Shown piece by piece: positions 1 through 5,037 of a stretch of 5,037 nucleotides of DNA. The notes under the pieces are model-generated. The model had not been told where the DNA came from and searched no databases. It saw nothing but the letters and a program-made list of their open reading frames with translations. The DNA is taken from NCBI GenBank assembly GCA_946480545.1, contig CAMLKY010000210.1, positions 1 to 5,037 of the forward strand, in the 5' to 3' direction. This DNA comes from an uncultured Acidobacteriota bacterium. Its GTDB lineage: Bacteria > Acidobacteriota > Blastocatellia > Pyrinomonadales > Pyrinomonadaceae. Numbering within the stretch: the first letter of the stretch is position 1; every line of letters starts with the position of its first letter. The position numbers and the translations under genes are program-made.

Positions 1-2
1 AG

Positions 3-428
3 GACCATGACGGCAGCATCCTCGACAACCTCGGCGGGCTCGGTGGAATGATCTTTGGCAGCGGGCCGCAGGCAGCGCCGCCGCGTCAGGCCGATGCCGG
101 CGGAATTCTCGGCCACATCCTTGGCGGAAACCAGGGTCAGGTTGTTCAGCAGGCGAGTAATGAGTCGGGACTCAACGCAGGTCAGGTTGCGCAGATCTTG
201 ATGATGCTTGCCCCCATAATAATGGGATATCTCGGCCGGCAGAAGCAGGAGCAAGGCGTCGGTGCCGAAGGCCTGGACGGATTGTTGGGCGGGCTCCTCG
301 GCGGACAAGCGGCGTCGGCGCCTCAATCATCCGGAAATGCAATGTTCGATATGCTCGACAGCGACCGCGACGGCAGTGCGATGGACGACATCGCGTCGAT
401 GGCGTTCAATTACATTAGAAACAGGTAG
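3..428 (+). CDS. DUF937-family protein, 5' end outside window
   Basis: This frame is open from the first bases of the window to TAG at 426-428 and gives 141 visible residues. The ATG at 48 is probably internal, because the codons before it read DHDGSILDNLGG, a motif characteristic of DUF937 proteins. The middle part (ILGHILGG, then a Gln/Ala segment, SGLNAGQVAQIL and a hydrophobic APIIMGYLGRQ helix) also fits the family. A Gly/Ala-rich linker leads to a C-terminal DSDRDGSAMDDI motif at 357-392. Both acidic motifs resemble the DxDxDG calcium loops of EF-hand or dockerin domains, but calcium binding is only an inference. The biochemical role of DUF937 is not established, and no signal peptide can be judged without the N-terminus. 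The gene is followed by a terminator-like hairpin, so it probably ends its own transcript. The family call is firm; the function is unknown. Confidence 0.85.
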   Translation, partial: DHDGSILDNLGGLGGMIFGSGPQAAPPRQADAGGILGHILGGNQGQVVQQASNESGLNAGQVAQILMMLAPIIMGYLGRQKQEQGVGAEGLDGLLGGLLGGQAASAPQSSGNAMFDMLDSDRDGSAMDDIASMAFNYIRNR

Positions 429-449
429 CCAACCGCTTATATCGTTTTC

Positions 450-490
450 ATCGCCGGTCGTCACAATGATGACCGGCGATTCGTGTTTTG
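450..490 (+). terminator. Likely intrinsic terminator after the DUF937 gene
   Basis: The arms ATCGCCGGTC (450-459) and GACCGGCGAT (471-480) pair perfectly over 10 bp. A G-T wobble and three more pairs (TCA/TGA) continue the stem to a CAA loop. The 3' flank is T-enriched (TCGTGTTTTG, 481-490), although the run is interrupted. The hairpin starts 22 bases after the DUF937 stop and lies 75 bases before the next start codon, as expected for a terminator that ends the upstream transcript. The opposite strand has no T-run beside the stem, so a + strand terminator is favoured. Confidence 0.6.
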
Positions 491-554
491 GTGAAACAAT
501 CGTCGCGTCGCTGCCTTAGGGAAATAACAACGCACCTCTATCCATCGAATAACT

Positions 555-3173
555 ATGAAACAGAAAGATGTTCGCCGTAGTCTTGTCGCGCTGGCGTTTG
601 TCGTCTCAGTTCTTTTTTCATCCATCGCGCACGCTCGGCCGATGCCACGTCCGCTCGGGCTATTTGCGGATGTCGCGAAGCTGCCGCCGGTCAACTGGAT
701 CAGGAGCCGCAGGATCGACGTCAAGCACATTGCCATCGATCTTCGGTTTGACTGGCAAAAGCAGCAGGCGATCGGCACGTCGACGGTTACGCTCGCACCG
801 TTCAGCGATGCAGATCGCGTCACACTTGACGCCGCGGACATGACGATCAGTTCGGTTACAACGGTCGATGGAAAAGCGCTGCAATTCGACTACAAGGGCG
901 GCGGGGCCGATGACAATCTCGAAGTGATCCTCGACCGCACATATCGCAGCGGCGAAGACGTTACCGTGAAGGTGTCGTACGCGACGAATCACAAGAACAC
1001 AGCGAGCGGCGAAACGGCCATCGGAAGTTTTGGGCGCGGGCTACGCTTTATAGTTCCCCCCGCCGACGAGCCCAACAAGCCGCGGCAGATCTGGTCGCAA
1101 GGCGAGACAGAATTCAACCGCTATTGGTTTCCGTCCTACGACAGCCCAAACGACTTTCGTACCACCGAGCTGCGGGCGACCGTTGAAAAGCCGTTCTTTG
1201 TCGTCTCGAATGGAAAACTCATTAGCACGAAAGAGAATCCAGACGGCACGCGGACATTCGACTGGAAGATGGACCAGCCGTACACAAATTACCTCACCTC
1301 GATAGTCGTGACGAATACGACGCCTGTCGAGCAGAACGCCGACGGGATACCCGTTTACAACTACGGTTACCCGGACGAGACAAAAGAGGTGGCCGCCACC
1401 GTAAAGAATCTTCCGGCCACGATCAAGTTTTTTACGGAGATAACCGGGATCAAATACCCGTACGCAAAATACTCGCAGGCGTTTGTCGAGGACTTTGGCG
1501 GCGGGATGGAAAACATCACTGCGACAACACAGATCGAGGAAATGATCCACGACGAGCGCGAACTGCTCGATACCGACAGCGAGCCGCTGCAGTCGCACGA
1601 GCTTGCGCATCAATGGTTCGGCGACTACGTGACGTGCCGTGACTGGGGGCAGATCTGGCTCAACGAAAGTTTCGCGACTTACATGCAGGCGATGTGGACC
1701 GAGAAGTTAAAGGGCCACGAAGAGTTTCTCTATGCGGATGTCCGCAACAACCAGGATCAGGTCCTGGGATCGTGGAACGGAGGTTATCGCCGCCCCATCG
1801 TGACGAAGTATTACGCCGACAAGGATGCGATGTTCGACAACTACGCCTACCCGGGGGGCGCCTCCATCCTGCACATGCTGCGAAAGCACGTCGGCGACAA
1901 GCTCTTCTTCAAATCACTGAACAACTACCTGAGGGCGAACGCTCACCAGCCGGTATCGACCGAGGAGCTTCGGATAGCATTCGAAGAAACATCCGGACAG
2001 TCGATGGACTGGTTCTTCGATCAGTGGCTTTACAGGATGGGTCATCCGGTCTTCGACGTCAGCCAGAGTTACGATGACACCAAGAAGCAGCTTACGCTCA
2101 ATGTAAAACAGACCCAGAAGGTCGACGTGACAAATGCCTACCCGCAGACCGAGTTCTTTCAGAGCTTTGTGGATATTGAGATCGACGACAAGATCGAGCG
2201 CGTGTGGCTTGAGGCGAAAGCCGAGAATGTCTTCACTTTCAATGTCGCGTCAAAACCGAGGCTGGTGAACTTCGACTACGAAAGCACGCTCCTGAAAGAA
2301 ATAAAGTTCGAGAAGCCGGTCGATGAGCTGTTGTATCAGATGGCGAACGATAAGGATGTTCTCGCGCGTCGGTGGGCGATGGGTCAGCTCGAAACTAAAG
2401 CCGCCAATGCGGCTGATCGCGACAGAATCGTTGCGGCGCTTGTAACTTCGGCAGAGAAGGATCCTTTCTGGCGTATCCGTCGGGCCGCACTTTCGGTGAT
2501 CGCGAGTATCTACTCACCCGACCCGCCCCCGGGCCAGGAGCGAGCGGCGTTTAAGCTGGACACTCCGGTCGAGCAGGCCGTGATGCGTCTGACGAAAGAT
2601 CCGAAGTCCTTGATACGGGCCGACGCGGTCGAGCTGCTCGGCGAAACCCTGGATAAGAAATACGCCGATATTTATGTCGCGTCGCTTAAGGACCAGAGTT
2701 ATTCAGTCATCGATCAGGCCGCGGTCGCACTTGCTCGTGTGAAAGATCCGCGTGCGCTGGATTCACTGAACGGGTTGGTGGCTACAAGATCGTGGAAGGG
2801 AAGGATCATGTTGGCGGGTCTCGCCGGGTTGGCTGAGTTAGGCGACAAGCGGGCATTCGAAACCGGATACAAGATCGCGACAGATATAACTATCGCGAGA
2901 GGCGTTCGAAATCGGGCGCTGACGGTTGTCGGTGCGACCGGCAAAGGCGACCCGCGTGCGTATCCTCTGGTCTACGCTGAGTTCAAAAAGGCGATGGATG
3001 CTACGGATTACTTCGCGATGCGAAACGGCATGGAAGGCTTTATCGCCATCGCCGATCCGCGTGCGCAGGAAGCGTTCGACATGCTCCGGGTAAAGTTCAA
3101 AGAACAGCCGCCGGCCTTGAACGTCATCAATGAGTACGAGGCTCGATTCAAAGCCGCGCTTGCGAAGCCTTAG
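555..3173 (+). CDS. Exported M1-family metallopeptidase (aminopeptidase N-like) with C-terminal HEAT repeats
   Basis: This is a predicted zinc aminopeptidase that removes N-terminal residues from peptides outside the cytoplasmic membrane. Residues 1-27 form a signal peptide with a basic start, a hydrophobic core and AHA before the predicted cleavage site. The N-terminal beta domain covers roughly 45-240 and includes Q182-G-E184, the position of the conserved glutamate that helps hold the substrate amine in M1 enzymes. The catalytic domain has GGGMEN (315-320), HELAH (348-352, base E349) and the third zinc ligand E371 in NESFATY, which gives HEXXH-X18-E. Y432 in YPGGA is the likely catalytic tyrosine; the usual lysine of YxKGA is glycine here. 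A beta segment (about 505-590) is followed by HEAT-like repeats to the end. An in-frame stop at 525-527 makes ATG 555 the only good start, yet no Shine-Dalgarno sequence is visible. All catalytic residues are present, so the enzyme should be active. Specificity cannot be read from the sequence. Confidence 0.95.
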   Translation: MKQKDVRRSLVALAFVVSVLFSSIAHARPMPRPLGLFADVAKLPPVNWIRSRRIDVKHIAIDLRFDWQKQQAIGTSTVTLAPFSDADRVTLDAADMTISSVTTVDGKALQFDYKGGGADDNLEVILDRTYRSGEDVTVKVSYATNHKNTASGETAIGSFGRGLRFIVPPADEPNKPRQIWSQGETEFNRYWFPSYDSPNDFRTTELRATVEKPFFVVSNGKLISTKENPDGTRTFDWKMDQPYTNYLTSIVVTNTTPVEQNADGIPVYNYGYPDETKEVAATVKNLPATIKFFTEITGIKYPYAKYSQAFVEDFGGGMENITATTQIEEMIHDERELLDTDSEPLQSHELAHQWFGDYVTCRDWGQIWLNESFATYMQAMWTEKLKGHEEFLYADVRNNQDQVLGSWNGGYRRPIVTKYYADKDAMFDNYAYPGGASILHMLRKHVGDKLFFKSLNNYLRANAHQPVSTEELRIAFEETSGQSMDWFFDQWLYRMGHPVFDVSQSYDDTKKQLTLNVKQTQKVDVTNAYPQTEFFQSFVDIEIDDKIERVWLEAKAENVFTFNVASKPRLVNFDYESTLLKEIKFEKPVDELLYQMANDKDVLARRWAMGQLETKAANAADRDRIVAALVTSAEKDPFWRIRRAALSVIASIYSPDPPPGQERAAFKLDTPVEQAVMRLTKDPKSLIRADAVELLGETLDKKYADIYVASLKDQSYSVIDQAAVALARVKDPRALDSLNGLVATRSWKGRIMLAGLAGLAELGDKRAFETGYKIATDITIARGVRNRALTVVGATGKGDPRAYPLVYAEFKKAMDATDYFAMRNGMEGFIAIADPRAQEAFDMLRVKFKEQPPALNVINEYEARFKAALAKP
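2322..3161 (+). other. HEAT-like helical repeat domain of the first M1 peptidase
   Basis: Residues from about 590 to 869 are Ala/Leu/Arg-rich and helical in character. They carry repeated elements of the HEAT or PBS-lyase type: an aspartate turn followed by a helix of the form RRAALSVI, ADAVELL or DQAAVALARV. D-[KP]-R-A turns occur at residues 731, 764, 799 and 834, spaced 33, 35 and 35 residues. Earlier aspartate turns lie at 601, 636, 682 and 713; the wider 636-682 step is explained by a proline-rich insert (SPDPPPGQ). Canonical M1 aminopeptidases also end in an alpha-solenoid, and TAF2 joins an M1-like fold to HEAT repeats. A role in substrate enclosure or protein contact is an inference. 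Confidence 0.75.
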
Positions 3174-3191
3174 TGTCCGCAGTCTTCACGC

Positions 3192-3236
3192 CCGGTATTC
3201 AGTGGTCGCATTCAACTGGGATCACTGAATCACCGG
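3192..3236 (+). terminator. Long imperfect hairpin after the first M1 gene, possible terminator or 3' end structure
   Basis: CCGGT (3192-3196) plus ATTCAGTG (3197-3204) pairs with CACTGAAT (3223-3230) plus ACCGG (3232-3236), leaving only C3231 bulged. The stem continues inward with a G-T wobble, two pairs, one mismatch and two more pairs to a six-base loop, about 18 pairs in all. It begins 19 bases after the stop codon. No T-run follows, so it is not a textbook intrinsic terminator. It could protect the mRNA 3' end or assist Rho-dependent termination. Confidence 0.45.
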
Positions 3237-3269
3237 CCGTTCACGCGGATCATTGCTAACTTTATCTGC

Positions 3270-3275
3270 TAAAAT
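3270..3275 (+). promoter_or_regulatory. Candidate -10 box (TAAAAT) for the second M1 gene
   Basis: TAAAAT matches the sigma-70 -10 consensus TATAAT at five of six positions and lies in the AT-richest part of the gap. It would place transcription start near 3282, about 27 bases before ATG 3309. No convincing -35 hexamer lies 16-18 bases upstream; TTGCTA at 3253-3258 is too close. The box overlaps the left end of the 12-bp inverted repeat by two bases. Confidence 0.3.
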
Positions 3276-3307
3276 TGTCTCGAAATGTAACTCAGTTTCG
3301 AGACAAT
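3274..3307. promoter_or_regulatory. Perfect 12-bp inverted repeat at the start of the second M1 gene (operator or leader hairpin)
   Basis: ATTGTCTCGAAA (3274-3285) and TTTCGAGACAAT (3296-3307) are exact reverse complements separated by a 10-base spacer. The right arm ends one base before ATG 3309 and contains the only Shine-Dalgarno-like bases (CGAGA). The left arm overlaps a -10-like TAAAAT. As DNA it would suit a dimeric repressor at the promoter. As RNA, if transcription starts upstream of it, it would fold the ribosome-binding region into a stem. Both readings are inferences; the symmetry itself is directly visible. Confidence 0.6.
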
Positions 3308-3308
3308 C

Positions 3309-5006
3309 ATGACAAACATTTTCGGTCTCTTATCGCTTCGTACTCCTCGTCTGCGGATGCGGATTTTCATCGCTGCTCTGCTTCTTGCTGGCGCTTGGGC
3401 AGTACTGCCACAGACACCCCCGGTAACCCGACAGGAAACTCTTCGCGGTTCGGTTACGCCCGAACGTGAATGGTGGGATCTGCTGCATTACGACCTCGCG
3501 GTTCAGTTCATGCCTGCTACGAGATCGATCAAAGGATCGAATGTGATCACGTTCAAAACGATCAAGCCCGCGCGCCGGATGCAGATCGATCTGCAGCAGC
3601 CTCTGAACATCACCAGGGTCGTGCACAACGGGACCGATCTTAAATTCGAACGTGAAGGTAACGTGTACTGGGTCGCGTTCGACAAGGATCTCGCGGCGGG
3701 TGTCGAGGACAAGATCCATATCTCGTACGAAGGCATTCCGAAAGCGGCGCGAAATCCCCCGTGGGATGGCGGTATCACCTGGGGACGCGACGATCTCGGA
3801 AACTGGTTCATCAATACGACGTGCCAGGGGATCGGGGCCAGCATCTGGTGGCCGAACAAGGATATCGGCTATGACGAACCCGACCGGGGGATGAACATCG
3901 CCATCACAGTGCCGGAAGATCTGGTCGCGGTCTCGAACGGTCGTCTGGACAAAACGGATCACAACGCTGCGGAGAAGACGAAAACCTATCACTGGAAGGT
4001 CGTCAATCCGATAAACAATTACGGCGTCAATGCGAACATCGGCAACTACGTCACCTGGTCAGAAACATACGACGGGGTCGGGGGAAAGCTCGATCTCACG
4101 TATTGGGTGCTGCCTCATCAAAAAGACGCGGCGATGAAGACTTTCCAGGAAGTGCCCCGGATGTTGAAGGCGTTCGAGCACTGGTTCGGCAAGTATCCAT
4201 TCTACGAGGACGGATTCAAGCTAGTGACCGTTTCGTATCCGGGCATGGAGCATCAAAGCTCGGTCACCTACGGTAATTATTTTCGAAACGGATACCGCGA
4301 GCGCGATGTGAGCTTTACGGGCATCGGCTACAAGTTCGACTTCATCATCGTTCACGAGTCGGGGCACGAGTGGTTCGGCAACAACATTTCGATGAAGGAT
4401 GCGGCCGACATGTGGATCCATGAAGGCTTCACAAATTACTCCGAGAATCTGTTTGTCGAATATTACTTCGGGAAGCAGTCGGGGTCCGACTACGTGATAG
4501 GCAGCCGAAGAAACATCCAGAACGACGCGACGATAATCGGCACGTATGGTTCGAATCGCGAAGGCTCCGGCGACATGTATTACAAGGGCGGCAACCTTCT
4601 GCACACCATCCGGCAAGTAGTAAATGACGATGACAAGTGGTTGAGGATCATGCGCGGCCTGAACAAAGACTTCTGGCACCAGACCGTCACGACCCAGCAG
4701 ATCGAGTCATACATCTCGCAGCACGCCGGCGTCGATCTGAGCAAGATCTTTGATCAGTATCTTCGAACAACACAGATACCGGTGTTGAGATACAGGATCG
4801 AGGGCAACAAGCTTTCGTTCAAGTACGAGAAGGTCGTACCCGGATTCGCGATGCCGATCAGAGTAATGATCAACGGCAGGCCGCTATCGATCACTCCGAC
4901 GGAAGCAGAGAAATCGATCACACATCCCGAGGCGATCACTAGGTTTGAAGTTGATCGGAACTATTATGTCGAGACGAAGTCGAACGAAAACTCCCCTCCT
5001 GGATAG
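3309..5006 (+). CDS. Exported short M1-family metallopeptidase with divergent GMEH motif
   Basis: This is a predicted zinc metallopeptidase of 565 residues, belonging to the short M1 class that lacks a large C-terminal solenoid. The zinc site is intact: HESGH (349-353, base E350) and E372 in WIHEGFTNYSE, giving HEXXH-X18-E. Y424 in YYKGG is the likely catalytic tyrosine. The exopeptidase motif is GMEH (312-315) instead of GxMEN, and the QxE position in the N-terminal domain reads Q173-G-I175, so one of the usual amine-holding acids is missing. A hydrophobic segment, RIFIAALLLAGAWA (18-31), acts as a signal peptide with AWA before the likely cleavage site. The start may be ATG 3309 (a weak CGAGA lies upstream) or ATG 3357 (M17), which gives a more compact signal peptide. 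The C-terminal part includes DLSKIFDQYLRTTQIP (about 478-493) and a final beta segment. The last codons and the stop fall in a hairpin. Substrate is unknown. Confidence 0.93.
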   Translation: MTNIFGLLSLRTPRLRMRIFIAALLLAGAWAVLPQTPPVTRQETLRGSVTPEREWWDLLHYDLAVQFMPATRSIKGSNVITFKTIKPARRMQIDLQQPLNITRVVHNGTDLKFEREGNVYWVAFDKDLAAGVEDKIHISYEGIPKAARNPPWDGGITWGRDDLGNWFINTTCQGIGASIWWPNKDIGYDEPDRGMNIAITVPEDLVAVSNGRLDKTDHNAAEKTKTYHWKVVNPINNYGVNANIGNYVTWSETYDGVGGKLDLTYWVLPHQKDAAMKTFQEVPRMLKAFEHWFGKYPFYEDGFKLVTVSYPGMEHQSSVTYGNYFRNGYRERDVSFTGIGYKFDFIIVHESGHEWFGNNISMKDAADMWIHEGFTNYSENLFVEYYFGKQSGSDYVIGSRRNIQNDATIIGTYGSNREGSGDMYYKGGNLLHTIRQVVNDDDKWLRIMRGLNKDFWHQTVTTQQIESYISQHAGVDLSKIFDQYLRTTQIPVLRYRIEGNKLSFKYEKVVPGFAMPIRVMINGRPLSITPTEAEKSITHPEAITRFEVDRNYYVETKSNENSPPG

Positions 5007-5037
5007 GAGGGGCAGCCTTTCGCCGAGAGGCGAATGG
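4993..5037 (+). repeat. Two adjacent hairpins at the end of the second M1 gene, possible dispersed palindromic repeat
   Basis: CCCCTCCT (4993-5000) pairs perfectly with AGGAGGGG (5005-5012) around a GGAT loop. Three bases later CCTTTCGCC (5016-5024) pairs with GGCGAATGG (5029-5037) around GAGA, with one T-T mismatch. The first hairpin encodes the last residues (SPPG), and its loop and right arm supply the TAG stop. No T-run is seen, and the second arm reaches the last base of the window, so the element may continue. It could be a REP-like repeat or a transcript-end structure. Copy number cannot be judged from one window. Confidence 0.45.

Noticed and set aside
1041..1613. 190-codon open frame on the minus strand
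   Set aside because: It lies wholly inside the M1 peptidase gene, opposite its conserved domains, and its translation has no recognisable motif. It is a shadow of the real gene.
3274..3307. Reading the 12-bp dyad as a terminator of the first M1 gene
   Set aside because: No T-run follows, it abuts a start codon, and another hairpin already sits directly after the first gene's stop.
3275..3469. Small + strand frame starting at TTG inside the inverted repeat
   Set aside because: It overlaps the second M1 gene in another frame, lacks a ribosome site, and its product resembles no family.
3330..3992. 220-codon open frame on the minus strand
   Set aside because: It is antisense to the second M1 gene, its product is Arg/Asp/Val-rich with no domain, and it has no promoter or ribosome site.
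4221..4679. 152-codon open frame on the minus strand
   Set aside because: It is opposite the zinc-site region of the second peptidase; the strong coding signal on the + strand explains it.
4993..5012. Intrinsic terminator at the end of the second peptidase
   Set aside because: The stem is strong but no T-run follows and it overlaps the stop codon; a second stem begins at once, so a palindromic repeat is the better description.
1..5037. Mobile element, CRISPR array, tRNA/rRNA or a novel multi-gene system
   Set aside because: No transposase or integrase motif, no regular direct repeats with spacers and no RNA gene signature was seen; the genes are ordinary housekeeping-type exported peptidases and a DUF937 protein.

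Overview
The window looks like an ordinary stretch of a bacterial chromosome. It is densely coding, all on the + strand, with a GC content that looks to be in the mid-50s. It reads DUF937-family protein (5' end cut off), then a large exported M1 metallopeptidase with a HEAT-repeat tail, then a second, smaller exported M1 metallopeptidase. Two exported M1 peptidases in a row, the HEAT tail, the poor Shine-Dalgarno sequences and the style of the proteins suggest an Acidobacteriota-type soil bacterium, possibly of the Blastocatellia/Pyrinomonadaceae group. That assignment is an inference from family resemblance; there is no marker gene here to prove it.

Layout. Positions 3-428 hold the C-terminal part of the DUF937 protein. 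It is followed by a near-perfect hairpin (450-480) with a modest T-rich stretch, the best terminator candidate in the window. Positions 555-3173 encode an 872-residue M1 aminopeptidase-like enzyme. It has a signal peptide, the GxMEN motif, HEXXH-X18-E, the catalytic tyrosine and about 280 residues of HEAT-like helical repeats. The 135-base gap at 3174-3308 contains a long imperfect hairpin just after the stop codon. It also contains a perfect 12-bp inverted repeat ending one base before the next ATG, overlapping a -10-like TAAAAT. Positions 3309-5006 encode a 565-residue M1 peptidase that keeps the zinc site but has GMEH in place of GxMEN. The last codons and the stop codon of that gene lie inside an 8-bp hairpin, followed at once by a second hairpin that reaches the window edge. 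This may be the start of a dispersed palindromic repeat.

How the genes relate. The two peptidases are diverged members of one family. They are predicted to act outside the cytoplasmic membrane, trimming peptides for nutrition or turnover. Differences in the residues that hold the substrate's free N-terminus suggest different substrates. The hairpin between them and the dyad at the second start suggest the second gene is transcribed, and perhaps regulated, separately. No mobile element, CRISPR array, RNA gene or new multi-gene system is visible. The most interesting signals are the dyad at the second peptidase start and the double hairpin at the right edge.
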